NCBI RefSeq assembly: GCF_000012745.1
Contig: NC_007404.1
Span: forward strand, 1,736,001 to 1,800,000
Origin: Thiobacillus denitrificans ATCC 25259
GTDB taxonomy: Bacteria > Pseudomonadota > Gammaproteobacteria > Burkholderiales > Thiobacillaceae
Length of the DNA stretch: 64,000 bases
Direction: 5' to 3'
Shown here piece after piece: positions 54,533 through 63,485 of this stretch. A program made the translations under genes and the position numbers. Position 1 is the first letter of the stretch; every line of letters starts with the position of its first letter. The notes under the pieces are model-generated. The model was not told where the DNA came from. It did no database searches and saw only the letters and a program-made list of their open reading frames with translations.

Positions 54533-55272
54533 AAAACTACCTTCCTCGTCCCGACCTGCTTGCCGGTCGCGTCATTCTCGTCACCGGTGCGAGCGCCGGT
54601 CTCGGCCGCGCGGCCAGCCTGGCCTTCGCGCGCCACGGCGCGACGGTCGCGCTGCTCGCGCGCAACGAAGCCAAGCTCGAAGCGGTGTACGACGAGATCG
54701 TCGCCGCCGGCGGCCCGGAGCCGGCGATGTTTCCCTTCGATCTCGCCGTCGCGGACGATCGCAGCCTCGAGAACCTGGCCGGAACGCTCGCGCACCACCT
54801 CGGCCGGCTCGACGGTCTGTTGCACAGCGCCCACCAGTTCTTCAGTCTCACGCCGCTCAGCCTGCAGACGCTCGAGCAGTGGCAGACCCTCATGCGCGTC
54901 AATCTGATCGCGCCCTTCGCCCTCACCCGCGCCGTGATGCCCTTGCTGCAGCAGGCGCCGGACGCGTCGGTCGTCTTTACCGGCGAGACCCACGGCCATT
55001 CGCCGAGTGCATACTGGGGCGGCTACGCCGTCGCGAAGTCGGGGCTGGAGACGCTGACGCGCATCTGGTCGGACGAGCTCGCAAGCAGCGAGAGCCTGCG
55101 CATCAATACGCTGATTCCCGGCCAGGTCGCGACCACCTTGCGCGCGCGCACCTACCCGGGCGTCGCCGCCGAAACCCTGCCGAGCCCGGAAGCTGTGATG
55201 CCGTGGTACCTCTTCCTGATGGGCGAAGACGGCCGCGAGGTCCGCGGCCAGACGGTGGAATGCCACACCTGA
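54529..55272 (+). CDS. Short-chain dehydrogenase/reductase (YciK-like)
   Basis: 247 residues. Classical SDR: cofactor motif TGASAGLGRA at about 20-29, HSAHQFF in place of NNAG, catalytic Tyr/Lys in YAVAKSG with Ser in the preceding strand region. Similar to YciK oxidoreductases, substrate unknown. Overlaps hpnE by 4 bp, so it is in the same transcript, although YciK is not an established hopanoid enzyme. Confidence 0.88.
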   Translation: MKNYLPRPDLLAGRVILVTGASAGLGRAASLAFARHGATVALLARNEAKLEAVYDEIVAAGGPEPAMFPFDLAVADDRSLENLAGTLAHHLGRLDGLLHSAHQFFSLTPLSLQTLEQWQTLMRVNLIAPFALTRAVMPLLQQAPDASVVFTGETHGHSPSAYWGGYAVAKSGLETLTRIWSDELASSESLRINTLIPGQVATTLRARTYPGVAAETLPSPEAVMPWYLFLMGEDGREVRGQTVECHT

Positions 55273-55285
55273 GCCGACCTTCCTG

Positions 55286-56563
55286 ATGAACATCGGCCGT
55301 TACGAAATCATCGACGGAATCGGCCAGGGTGCGATGGGCACTGTTTATCGGGCGCGCGACCCGCTCATCGAGCGCACCGTCGCAATCAAGACCGTGCCCA
55401 TCGCGCAGTTGCAGGCGGAAGGGGCGGACGCCGAATCGCGTTTCCTGCGCGAGGCACAAAGCGCCGGGCGGCTTTCGCACCCCAATATCGTCACGATCTA
55501 CGACGTGGGAGAAGCCGACGGCATCGCCTACATCGCGATGGAGTACCTGCCCGGCGCGACGCTACGCGACCTGATGAACAAAGGGCCGATGCCACTCGAC
55601 CTCGTGCTCGACACGGCCCTGCAAATGCTCGAGGCCTTGGCGTTCGCTCACGAGCACGGCGTCATTCACCGCGACATCAAACCTGCCAACGTCGTCGTCG
55701 TCGGCCATCGGGGGCGCATCAAGCTCACCGACTTCGGCATCGCCCACCTCGCCAACAGCGGCCAGACCCAGCTCGGACAAATGCTGGGCTCGCCACGCTA
55801 CATGTCACCCGAACAAGCCATGGGGCGGGAAGTCAATGGCCGCTCGGACATCTTTTCGCTCGGCGCCGTTCTCTACGAAATGCTCACCGGGCGCTATGCC
55901 TTCGACGGCGACAGTTTGCCGACCATCGTCTATCGCGTGATCCACGACCCGCCGGCCCCCATCGCCAGCCTGCGCCCGCAGATCCCGCCTGCCCTTGTCA
56001 CACTCGTTGGCCAGATGCTGAACAAGAATCCGGCCGCACGCCCTGACGCACGCACACTCGTCAGCGCGTTCCATGGGCTGATGCCGACGGTTCCGCAGCG
56101 TCTGCAGGCGGCCTGCGGCAAAGACGTTTCACCCGTTCTGCGGGTATTGGCGTTCACGGCGCCGATAGGCGTCTTTTTGCTGATCGGCGTGAGCGTCATC
56201 GTCATCGAACGCTTTCTCGGCCTGCCCGGCACGAGTGGACCGCCCCAGGCGCGCGCCCCGGCCGCAGCCCAGGTTGCAAGCGTCGGTCCGCCGCCTCCGG
56301 CCCTGCCCGAGCTTGCGCCGAACGATCGCGCCGCCCCGCCGGATCGCGCTACCGACGAAAATGGCGCCAGTGCGCCCGCCACCGATGCCTACCTCGAAGG
56401 ACTCGACCGCAAGCGCGTCGAACTTCGCATCAAGCGCGCCGAATTGCTGCTGAAATACACGCGCCAGCACCCCGACGTCGTGCAGATCGACGCGCAGCTC
56501 GATCGGCTCCGCGCCGAGCGAAACCGGCATCTACGTCAGCTACAGAAGCAGGCTGCCGACTGA
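55286..56563 (+). CDS. Membrane-anchored Ser/Thr protein kinase (PknB/Hanks type)
   Basis: 425 residues. The kinase domain occupies residues 1-265: Gly loop IGQGAMGTVYRARD, VAIKTV Lys, HRDIKPANVVVV catalytic loop, DFGIAH activation motif, GSPRYMSPEQAMG (APE-like). A membrane helix at about 287-308 (VLAFTAPIGVFLLIGVSVIVI) is followed by a Pro/Ala linker and a charged coiled coil (DRKRVELRIKRAELLLKYTRQHPDVVQIDAQLDRLRAERNRHLRQLQ) on the periplasmic side. No PASTA repeats. Thirteen bases after the SDR gene; signal and substrates unknown. Confidence 0.92.
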   Translation: MNIGRYEIIDGIGQGAMGTVYRARDPLIERTVAIKTVPIAQLQAEGADAESRFLREAQSAGRLSHPNIVTIYDVGEADGIAYIAMEYLPGATLRDLMNKGPMPLDLVLDTALQMLEALAFAHEHGVIHRDIKPANVVVVGHRGRIKLTDFGIAHLANSGQTQLGQMLGSPRYMSPEQAMGREVNGRSDIFSLGAVLYEMLTGRYAFDGDSLPTIVYRVIHDPPAPIASLRPQIPPALVTLVGQMLNKNPAARPDARTLVSAFHGLMPTVPQRLQAACGKDVSPVLRVLAFTAPIGVFLLIGVSVIVIERFLGLPGTSGPPQARAPAAAQVASVGPPPPALPELAPNDRAAPPDRATDENGASAPATDAYLEGLDRKRVELRIKRAELLLKYTRQHPDVVQIDAQLDRLRAERNRHLRQLQKQAAD

Positions 56564-56570
56564 CGGACGC

Positions 56571-57773
56571 TTACCAGTTCGTCTCCCGCTCGGCGGTCGC
56601 CGATACCTTGTGGATGCTGAGGTCGGCGCCGGTGAACTCGGCCTCCGGATCGAGCCGCAGACCGACGCCGAGCTTCAGCGCACCGTAGACGAGCGCGCCA
56701 CCCGCAAGCGCGATCCCCACGCCGCCGAGCGTGCCGACGAGTTGCGCCCCGAGGTTTACGCCGCCGAGCCCGCCGAGCGCCTGTGCGCCGAAGATTCCCG
56801 CCGCGACACCGCCCCACGCTCCGCAGAGACCGTGAAGCGGCCACACCCCGAGCACGTCATCGATCTTCCATCGGTTCTGCGTGACCGTGAACATGCCCAC
56901 GAACAGCGCGCCGGCGATCGCCCCGGTCGCAAGCGCTCCGAGAGGGTGCATGAGATCCGAACCGGCGCACACGGCGACAAGGCCTGCGAGCGGACCGTTG
57001 TGGATGAAACCCGGGTCGTTGCGCCCGACAATCAGCGCCGCCAGCGTTCCCCCGACCATCGCCATGAGCGAATTGACCGCGACCAGACCCGACACCGCGG
57101 CGATGAGCTGGGCGGACATCACGTTGAAGCCGAACCAGCCGACGGTCAGGATCCAAGCCCCCAGCGCGAGAAACGGGATGTTCGAAGGCGGGTGTGCCGA
57201 CATCATCCCGTCGCCCTTGTAGCGCCCGCGCCGCGCGCCGAGCAGGAGCACCGCCGGCAGCGCGATCCAGCCGCCGACCGCATGCACGACGACCGACCCG
57301 GCGAAGTCGTGGAATTTGGCGCCGGTCGCCGCGGCAAGCCAGTCCTGAACGCCATAATTCCCGTTCCAGACCATGCCTTCGAAGAAGGGATAGACAAAGC
57401 CGACGAGCGCGAAGGTCGCGGCGAGCTGCGGATTGAAGCGCGCGCGCTCGGCGATGCCGCCGGATACGATCGCGGGGATGGCCGCCGCAAAGGTGAGCAG
57501 AAAGAAGAACTTGACCAGCGCGTAGCCGTTCTGGGCCGACAAGGCTGCCGCGCCCGAAAAGAAGCTCACGCCGTACGCGATACCGTAGCCGATGAAGAAA
57601 TAGGCGATTGTCGAGACCGAGAAGTCGGTCAAGATCTTGACCAGGGCGTTGACCTGGTTCTTCTTGCGCACCGTGCCGAGCTCGAGAAAGGCGAACCCCG
57701 CGTGCATCGCGAGCACCATGATTCCGCCGAGCAGGACGAAGAGGACGTCGCTGCCAGATTGCAAAGCTTCCAT
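56571..57773 (-). CDS. amt: Ammonium transporter (Amt/MEP/Rh family)
   Basis: 400 residues, eleven predicted membrane helices. Pore residues are recognisable: twin His in VVHAVGGWIALPA and LHGLCGAWGG, and the conserved DFAGS stretch. ATG at 57773 with GGGGGAA upstream; an upstream in-frame start lies at the deduced sigma-54 promoter and is rejected. No GlnK gene adjoins. The -24/-12 promoter and an NtrC-like site upstream point to induction under nitrogen limitation. Confidence 0.94.
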   Translation of the reverse strand: MEALQSGSDVLFVLLGGIMVLAMHAGFAFLELGTVRKKNQVNALVKILTDFSVSTIAYFFIGYGIAYGVSFFSGAAALSAQNGYALVKFFFLLTFAAAIPAIVSGGIAERARFNPQLAATFALVGFVYPFFEGMVWNGNYGVQDWLAAATGAKFHDFAGSVVVHAVGGWIALPAVLLLGARRGRYKGDGMMSAHPPSNIPFLALGAWILTVGWFGFNVMSAQLIAAVSGLVAVNSLMAMVGGTLAALIVGRNDPGFIHNGPLAGLVAVCAGSDLMHPLGALATGAIAGALFVGMFTVTQNRWKIDDVLGVWPLHGLCGAWGGVAAGIFGAQALGGLGGVNLGAQLVGTLGGVGIALAGGALVYGALKLGVGLRLDPEAEFTGADLSIHKVSATAERETNW

Positions 57774-57803
57774 GCTTTCCCCCAAGTGAATGGGGGCGAG
57801 AGA

Positions 57804-57819
57804 AGCAAGCGGCATTCCA
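57804..57819 (-). promoter_or_regulatory. Sigma-54 (-24/-12) promoter of amt
   Basis: TGGAATG-N4-TTGCT on the minus strand has the exact GG-N10-GC spacing and 9 of 11 informative positions of TGGCACG-N4-TTGC(A/T). Transcription would start about 20 bases before the amt ATG. Confidence 0.75.
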
Positions 57820-57870
57820 GCCTGGATGGGCCTTTACGGGGCGGGAAGAACGCCCTAAGTCCGTGCGCAC

Positions 57871-57887
57871 TGCACCGCCGAAGTGCG
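57871..57887 (-). promoter_or_regulatory. NtrC-like enhancer site upstream of amt
   Basis: CGCACT-N5-GGTGCA matches the NtrC consensus TGCACC-N5-GGTGCA at 10 of 12 positions, about 55 bases upstream of the -24 element. Confidence 0.6.
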
Positions 57888-57918
57888 TGAATGCGAAAAT
57901 GCGCCCCGTTAGCGTGCG

Positions 57919-58728
57919 CTACTTGTTGTCGGTCGACTCGCGTTCGATCCGGTCGAGCTCTTCGTCGAGCGCGGATTCCGACAGCGGTGTGTAATCGGAC
58001 TCGGCTTCCGGCTGAGGTTTGGTAATCAGCGCCGCGACCAGAATGCCGAGTTCATACAAAAGCCATACGGGCACTGCGAGCATGAACTGAGAGATCACGT
58101 CAGGCGGGGTGAAGATCGCGCCGATAACGAAGGCGCCGACGATCACGTAGGGACGGATCTCCCGCAGCTTCGCGACCGACACCATGCCCATCTTGACCAG
58201 CAGCACGACCGCCACGGGCACCTCGAAGGTGATCCCGAAGGCCATGAACAGCGTGAGCACGAAATCGAGGTATTTGCCGATGTCGGTCATCACCGCAACG
58301 CCGGCCGGCGCGATCCCGACGATGAAGCCGAACACCACGGGAAAGACAAGGAAATACGCGAAGGCCATGCCGAGCAGGAACAGCAGCACGCTGGCCACCA
58401 CCAGCGGGATGCCGATACGCTTTTCGTGCTGATACAGACCGGGCGCGACGAAGGCCCATATCTGATAGAACACCCACGGCATCGCCAACAGGAACGCCGT
58501 CATGAGCGTGACCTTCACCGGCACGAAGAACGGCGTCGTAACCTCGGTCGCGATCATCTGCCCGCCCTCGGGGAGGGCCGACAGAAGCGGTTGCGCCAGC
58601 ACGGCATACAGGTCCTGGGCCCACGGGAACAAGGCGATGAAGACGACGACGATCGCAATGACCGCGCGCAACAGCCGATCGCGCATCTCGATCAGATGCG
58701 AAATGAAGGTATCTCCCTGCGCGCTCAT
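57919..58728 (-). CDS. tatC: Sec-independent protein translocase TatC
   Basis: 269 residues, six membrane helices. Receptor for twin-arginine signal peptides. Starts with FISHLIEMRDRLLRAV, contains FYQIWAFVAPGLYQHEKR, FGFIVGI and LREIRPYVIVGAFVIGAIFTPPDVISQ, the conserved loops of the family. A charged C-terminal tail of about 30 residues is present. 4-bp overlap with tatB. Confidence 0.97.
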   Translation of the reverse strand: MSAQGDTFISHLIEMRDRLLRAVIAIVVVFIALFPWAQDLYAVLAQPLLSALPEGGQMIATEVTTPFFVPVKVTLMTAFLLAMPWVFYQIWAFVAPGLYQHEKRIGIPLVVASVLLFLLGMAFAYFLVFPVVFGFIVGIAPAGVAVMTDIGKYLDFVLTLFMAFGITFEVPVAVVLLVKMGMVSVAKLREIRPYVIVGAFVIGAIFTPPDVISQFMLAVPVWLLYELGILVAALITKPQPEAESDYTPLSESALDEELDRIERESTDNK

Positions 58729-59174
58729 GCGGGTCTGGTGCTGGTGGACGACGGCTCGCCTGCCGCCCGGTTCTGATCGGGTTCTTCAAGCGGCAGAGTC
58801 TGCTGCCTAACGTCCGGCTGAGCCGGCTCGGCGTCGGCCGTTTGCGGGGGAGTCTGCGCGTTTTGCGGCTCATTGCGCACGCTCTTGTCGAGCATGTCGA
58901 CCTCGCCGCGCAGATAGTCGTCGACGACGCTCGCCTGCTGCTCGACGCCGCTTGCCGCCGACTCGACCGATTGCTTGAAGTCCTGGCCGACGCGGCGCAT
59001 CTCATCCAGCTGCATTTCGCGGCTGATGTCCGATCGCACGGTCGACACATAACGCTGCATGCGGCCGTAAAGGTGCCCGGCCGCACGGGCGACCTTGGGC
59101 AGCCGCTCGGGACCGACCACGACGAGCGCGACGATGCCGATGACGATGAGTTCGGTAAAACCGATGTCGAACAT
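58725..59174 (-). CDS. tatB: Sec-independent protein translocase TatB
   Basis: 149 residues. N-terminal membrane helix with the family signature MFDIGFTELIVIGIVALVVVGPERLPKVAR, an amphipathic helix and a Gln/Pro-rich tail. Forms the TatBC receptor complex. Confidence 0.96.
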   Translation of the reverse strand: MFDIGFTELIVIGIVALVVVGPERLPKVARAAGHLYGRMQRYVSTVRSDISREMQLDEMRRVGQDFKQSVESAASGVEQQASVVDDYLRGEVDMLDKSVRNEPQNAQTPPQTADAEPAQPDVRQQTLPLEEPDQNRAAGEPSSTSTRPA

Positions 59175-59176
59175 GT

Positions 59177-59256
59177 CAGGAATCAGGAGTCGGGATCAGG
59201 AGCCACAGGTCAGGGAGAGGCCACGCGCGCCCCTGACCCCTGGATCCGGATTCCTG
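59177..59256. repeat. Nested inverted repeats in the tatA-tatB gap
   Basis: Outer arms CAGGAATC (59177-59184) / GATTCCTG (59249-59256), inner arms GGTCAGGG (59208-59215) / CCCTGACC (59231-59238), with several (A/G)TCAGGAG-type words. A structured intergenic repeat inside an operon. Confidence 0.6.
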
Positions 59257-59266
59257 GCCCTGGATC

Positions 59267-59479
59267 TCAGGAGTTCTGCTTGTCCTTGACTTCGGCGTCG
59301 ATCGTATGACCGCCCTTGTCGCTTTCGCTGATCTTTGGCGCGTCGTCCTTCATCCCTTCCTTGAAGCCCTTGACCGCGCCCCCGAGGTCGCTGCCGATGT
59401 TGCGCAGTTTCTTGGTGCCGAAAATCAGCAACACCACGACCAGAACGATCAGCCAATGCCAGATGCTGAAGCTGCCCAT
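59267..59479 (-). CDS. tatA: Sec-independent protein translocase TatA
   Basis: 70 residues. [43 protein letters not shown] pattern: short N-terminus, one membrane helix, the FG hinge and an amphipathic helix. Forms the Tat pore. Separated from tatB by a 92-base gap with structured repeats. Confidence 0.97.
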   Translation of the reverse strand: MGSFSIWHWLIVLVVVLLIFGTKKLRNIGSDLGGAVKGFKEGMKDDAPKISESDKGGHTIDAEVKDKQNS

Positions 59480-59495
59480 GCGATATCTCCTTTAC

Positions 59496-59834
59496 TCAAG
59501 CGCGCTTGGCGGGATCGCCGCCGCCGAACACGTGTACGTGAATGTGGAATACTTCCTGGCCGCCTCCGCGGCCGGTATTGATGAGGGTCTTGAAACCGGC
59601 GTCGAGCCCCGATTCCTTCGCCAAACGCGGGGCCAGCAGCAGCATCTTGCCGAGCAGGTCCTGGTGCGCGACCGTGCAGTCGGCCAGCGACGCGACATGC
59701 AGCTTGGGAATGATCAGCAGATGCACGCGCGCAAACGGATGGATGTCGTGGAAGGCGAGTAATTCCTCGTCTTCATAGACCTTGCTGGCGGGCAGTTCGC
59801 CTCGGACGATCTTGCAGAAGATGCAGTCACTCAT
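59496..59834 (-). CDS. HIT-family nucleotide-binding protein
   Basis: 112 residues. [44 protein letters not shown] start and catalytic histidine triad HIHVHVFGG. HinT-like phosphoramidase; physiological substrate not certain. Overlaps hisE by 4 bp (ATGA). Confidence 0.95.
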   Translation of the reverse strand: MSDCIFCKIVRGELPASKVYEDEELLAFHDIHPFARVHLLIIPKLHVASLADCTVAHQDLLGKMLLLAPRLAKESGLDAGFKTLINTGRGGGQEVFHIHVHVFGGGDPAKRA

Positions 59835-60157
59835 GTCGATCCACCTTGCCGGTTCGCTTTTTCCGTCAGCCCCGAAAGCCCCTCGCGGCGCGCCAGTTCC
59901 TCGAGCACGTCCGCCGGCTTGAGGCCCTTGTGCGCGAGCAGTACGAGCGTATGGAACCACAAATCCGCGACCTCGTAGATGATCTTTTCCGCCTGGTCGT
60001 CCTTCGCGGCCATCACGGTTTCGGTTGCCTCCTCGCCGATCTTCTTGAGGATCGCGTCGGTGCCCTTGGCATAGAGTCGGGCGACGTAGGAAGCGTCCGG
60101 CGAGGCCTGCTTGCGCGCCTCGAGGATTTCCGCCAGGCGGTCGAGGATATCGCTCAT
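59831..60157 (-). CDS. hisE: Phosphoribosyl-ATP pyrophosphatase
   Basis: 108 residues. Second step of histidine biosynthesis, hydrolysing PR-ATP to PR-AMP. Contains [30 protein letters not shown] and [17 protein letters not shown], the metal-binding MazG-like helices. Separate from hisI, as usual outside enterics. 4-bp overlap with hisI. Confidence 0.97.
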   Translation of the reverse strand: MSDILDRLAEILEARKQASPDASYVARLYAKGTDAILKKIGEEATETVMAAKDDQAEKIIYEVADLWFHTLVLLAHKGLKPADVLEELARREGLSGLTEKANRQGGST

Positions 60158-60555
60158 CTGCGGTAGATCTCGTCAGGATTCTTCAACACCGGCTCGGTCG
60201 CCACCCAGTCCGCGTGGCCCCGATCATCGGTCGTGAGCTTGTGGAAGAAACACGAGCGTCGTCCCGTATGACAGGCGATGCCTCCCAATTGTTCGATCTT
60301 GAGCAGAATGACGTCGTTGTCGCAGTCGAGACGGATTTCGCTGACCGTCTGGACGTGACCCGATTCCTCGCCCTTGCGCCACAGCTTGTGGCGGGAGCGG
60401 GAAAAATAGACGCCGCGGCCGGTGCGCGCGGTTTCCTCGAGCGCTTCCCGATTCATCCACGCCACCATGAGGATTTCCCCGCTCGCCGCATCCTGGGCGA
60501 TCGCCGGGACGAGGCCCTGGGCGTCCCATTTCACCGCGTCGAGCCAGTCGCTCAC
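60154..60555 (-). CDS. hisI: Phosphoribosyl-AMP cyclohydrolase
   Basis: 133 residues. Third histidine step. Conserved [36 protein letters not shown], the metal-binding [32 protein letters not shown] start overlapping the hisF stop (GTGA). Confidence 0.97.
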   Translation of the reverse strand: MSDWLDAVKWDAQGLVPAIAQDAASGEILMVAWMNREALEETARTGRGVYFSRSRHKLWRKGEESGHVQTVSEIRLDCDNDVILLKIEQLGGIACHTGRRSCFFHKLTTDDRGHADWVATEPVLKNPDEIYRR

Positions 60556-61307
60556 AGGCGCACCTCGATTCCGTGCCGCTTCATGTAGGCCTTGGCCTCG
60601 TCGACCCGGTATTCGCCGAAATGAAAAATGCTCGCGGCGAGGACGGCATCGGCCCGGCCTTCGCGCACGCCGTCGACCATGTGTTGCAGCGTTCCGACAC
60701 CCCCGCTGGCGACGATCGGAACGTCGACCGCGTCGGAAATCGCGCGCGTCAATTCGAGGTCGAAGCCGGTCTTGGTGCCGTCGCGGTCCATCGAGGTCAG
60801 CAGCAACTCGCCCGCGCCGAGGCTTTCCATCTTCTTCGCCCACTCGACCGCGTCGAGGCCGGTCGCCGTACGCCCGCCGTGGGTGAAGACCTCCCAATGG
60901 TCACCCACGCGCTTGGCGTCGATCGCGACGACGATGCATTGGCTGCCGTAGCGGTCGGCGGCGTCCTTGACGAGCTGGGGGTTGGTGACCGCCGAGGTGT
61001 TGATGCTGACCTTGTCGGCACCGGCGTTGAGCAGTCGCTGCACGTCGGCGACCGCCCGCACGCCGCCGCCGACCGTCAGTGGAATGAATACCTCGGACGC
61101 GACGGCTTCGACGATGTGCAGGATCAGGTCGCGGTTGTCGCTCGACGCGGTGATGTCGAGAAAGGTCAGTTCGTCGGCGCCGGCCTCGTTGTAGCCGCGC
61201 GCGATTTCGACCGGGTCGCCGGCGTCCTTCAATTCGACGAAGTTGACGCCCTTGACGACGCGACCGTTGGTCACGTCCAGGCAGGGGATGATCCGTTTGG
61301 CGAGCAT
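60552..61307 (-). CDS. hisF: Imidazole glycerol phosphate synthase, cyclase subunit
   Basis: 251 residues. TIM barrel: [23 protein letters not shown] with catalytic Asp 11, and [13 protein letters not shown] with Asp 130 region. Uses ammonia from HisH to form IGP and AICAR. Four bases downstream of hisA. Confidence 0.98.
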   Translation of the reverse strand: MLAKRIIPCLDVTNGRVVKGVNFVELKDAGDPVEIARGYNEAGADELTFLDITASSDNRDLILHIVEAVASEVFIPLTVGGGVRAVADVQRLLNAGADKVSINTSAVTNPQLVKDAADRYGSQCIVVAIDAKRVGDHWEVFTHGGRTATGLDAVEWAKKMESLGAGELLLTSMDRDGTKTGFDLELTRAISDAVDVPIVASGGVGTLQHMVDGVREGRADAVLAASIFHFGEYRVDEAKAYMKRHGIEVRL

Positions 61308-61311
61308 CGAA

Positions 61312-62067
61312 TCAGACGCCGAACACGCCGCCCGCGAGTTCGTCGGCGAGCTTCTGCGCTTCGGCGAAGTCGAGCGTGCCCTGATAGATCGCGCGCCCGG
61401 TGATCGCGCCGATGATACCGTCCTTGGCGACCGCCGACAGTCCGCGCACGTCGTCGAGATTGGTCACGCCGCCGCTCGCGATGACCGGAATCGACAGCGC
61501 CTGGGCCAGACGTTGTGTCGCGTCGATGTTGACGCCCGTCAGCATGCCGTCGCGACCGATGTCGGTGTAAATGACCGCCTCGACGCCGTAGCCCTCGAAA
61601 CGCTTGGCGAGATCGACGACGTCATGGCCGGTGAGCTTGGACCAGCCCTCGACCGCGACCTTGCCGTCACGGGCGTCGAGCCCGACCATCACGTGGCCGG
61701 GGAAGGCATCGCAGGCCTCATGCAGGAAGCCGGGATTCTTCACGGCGGCGGTGCCGATGATGACGTAGCGCACGCCGTCGTCGAGATAGCGCTCGATCGT
61801 CGCGAGGTCGCGGATGCCACCGCCGAGTTGTACCGGCATCTCGTCGCCCACGGCCTCGACGATGGCCTGGATCGCAGCATCGTTGACGGGCTTTCCGGCG
61901 AAGGCGCCGTTGAGATCGACGAGATGCAGGCGCCGCGCGCCATGCTCCTTCCAACGCCGCGCCATCGCGGCCGGGTCCTCCGAGAACACGGTCGCCTTGT
62001 CCATTTCGCCCTGTTCGAGGCGCACGCAGTGTCCGTCTTTAAGGTCGATTGCGGGAATGATTAACAT
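61312..62067 (-). CDS. hisA: ProFAR isomerase
   Basis: 251 residues. (Beta-alpha)8 barrel, catalytic Asp 8 in [20 protein letters not shown] and Asp in [12 protein letters not shown]. Isomerises ProFAR to PRFAR before HisHF. Confidence 0.98.
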   Translation of the reverse strand: MLIIPAIDLKDGHCVRLEQGEMDKATVFSEDPAAMARRWKEHGARRLHLVDLNGAFAGKPVNDAAIQAIVEAVGDEMPVQLGGGIRDLATIERYLDDGVRYVIIGTAAVKNPGFLHEACDAFPGHVMVGLDARDGKVAVEGWSKLTGHDVVDLAKRFEGYGVEAVIYTDIGRDGMLTGVNIDATQRLAQALSIPVIASGGVTNLDDVRGLSAVAKDGIIGAITGRAIYQGTLDFAEAQKLADELAGGVFGV

Positions 62068-62102
62068 GGCTGGTCAACAGGTCGAGCAGAAGGTGAGAAG
62101 AG

Positions 62103-62789
62103 TCAGGCGCAGCTTGCGCCGGAGAGATCGCAGGCCGAGGCGTGCTCGCCCGGATTCCAGGTCACGAAGTTTCCGAGCAGCGTGAGCCCGGCGTTCTGGC
62201 TTTTTTCCGGGTGGAACTGGACGGCGAAGATGTTTCCGGACGCGACGGCGCAGGTGAACGGAAAGGGGTAATGCGAGAAGCCCGCGATCAAGTCGGGCGT
62301 CGTCGGCTGCACGAAATAGCTGTGAACGAAGTAAAAGCGTTCGCCGTCCTCGATTCCGGACCACAGCGGATGCGGCGCGCCCTGGTGGACGTTGTTCCAG
62401 CCCATGTGCGGGACCTTGAGCTTGTTGCCGCGATCGTCGTGCATAGCCTCGTGCGGAAAGCGCTGCACGTTGCCAGGAAGAATCCCGAGGCAGGCCGTAT
62501 CGCCTTCCTCGCTGTGCTCGAAGAGCACCTGCATGCCCATGCAGATGCCGAGGAAGGGCTTGCTGCGCGCGGCCGTGGCGATCGCCTCGCGCAGCCCGCG
62601 CGCGTCGATCTCGCGCATACAGTCGCGGGCCGCGCCCTGGCCCGGGAACACGACCCGACCGGCTTCGGCGATCACGTCCGGACTGGAGGTGACGACCACC
62701 GTGGCGGACGGCGCGACGTGCTCGATCGCCTTGGACACCGAGCGCAGGTTGCCCATGCCGTAGTCGACGACGGCGATATCGACGCTCAC
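62103..62789 (-). CDS. hisH: Imidazole glycerol phosphate synthase, glutaminase subunit
   Basis: 228 residues. Class I glutamine amidotransferase: nucleophile in LGICMGMQ, catalytic His/Glu in AVQFHPEKSQ, and the N-terminal VVDYGMGNLRSV. GTG at 62789 chosen by homology of the start. About 12 residues longer at the C-terminus (ACDLSGASCA) than many HisH proteins. Confidence 0.96.
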   Translation of the reverse strand: MSVDIAVVDYGMGNLRSVSKAIEHVAPSATVVVTSSPDVIAEAGRVVFPGQGAARDCMREIDARGLREAIATAARSKPFLGICMGMQVLFEHSEEGDTACLGILPGNVQRFPHEAMHDDRGNKLKVPHMGWNNVHQGAPHPLWSGIEDGERFYFVHSYFVQPTTPDLIAGFSHYPFPFTCAVASGNIFAVQFHPEKSQNAGLTLLGNFVTWNPGEHASACDLSGASCA

Positions 62790-62847
62790 GCTCCGGCTCC
62801 CGCTGAGGAAGGTCGCGCTTGAACACAGCAGGCGAAGCGGACCATCG

Positions 62848-63435
62848 TCACAGCGCACCTTTGGTCGAAGGGGTCACGTCGCCCAGCCGCGCGTCGGTCT
62901 CGACCGCCATGCGCAGCGCGCGGCCGAAGGCCTTGAAGATCGTTTCGGCCTGGTGGTGCGCATTGATGCCGCGCAGGTTGTCGATGTGCAGCGTGACGCC
63001 CGCATGGTTGACGAAGCCGCGGAAAAATTCGAGAAACAGGTCGACGTCGAAATCGCCGATGCGCGCACGCGTGTAGTCGACGTGGTATTCGAGTCCCGGA
63101 CGCCCCGACAGATCGATCACGACCCGCGACAAGGCCTCATCGAGCGGCACGTAGGCGTGGCCGTAGCGGCGAATGCCCTTCTTGTCGGCCAAGGCCTTGG
63201 CGAACGCCTGCCCGAGCGTGATGCCGGTGTCTTCGACGGTGTGGTGAGCGTCGATGTGCAGGTCGCCCTTGGCCGCGATGTCGAGATCGATCAGACCGTG
63301 GCGCGCGATCTGGTCGAGCATGTGATCGAGGAACGGCACACCGGTCGCCAGCCTGGACGTGCCCGAGCCGTCGAGATTGAGGCTGACCGTAATCTCGGTT
63401 TCGAGGGTATTGCGGCTGACTTGGGCGGTGCGCAT
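62848..63435 (-). CDS. hisB: Imidazoleglycerol-phosphate dehydratase
   Basis: 195 residues, the monofunctional form without the phosphatase domain. Metal-binding His motifs [19 protein letters not shown] and [18 protein letters not shown], and the [11 protein letters not shown] / [10 protein letters not shown] segments. Confidence 0.98.
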   Translation of the reverse strand: MRTAQVSRNTLETEITVSLNLDGSGTSRLATGVPFLDHMLDQIARHGLIDLDIAAKGDLHIDAHHTVEDTGITLGQAFAKALADKKGIRRYGHAYVPLDEALSRVVIDLSGRPGLEYHVDYTRARIGDFDVDLFLEFFRGFVNHAGVTLHIDNLRGINAHHQAETIFKAFGRALRMAVETDARLGDVTPSTKGAL

Positions 63436-63485
63436 GGCGACGTTTTTCGGACGGTAAAAAGGATTTTAGCAGGCCGCTGTCGTTT

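Noticed and set aside
57774-57815. Longer amt product starting at 57815
   Set aside because: The start would lie upstream of the transcription start predicted from the sigma-54 promoter; the ATG at 57773 has a good ribosome site.
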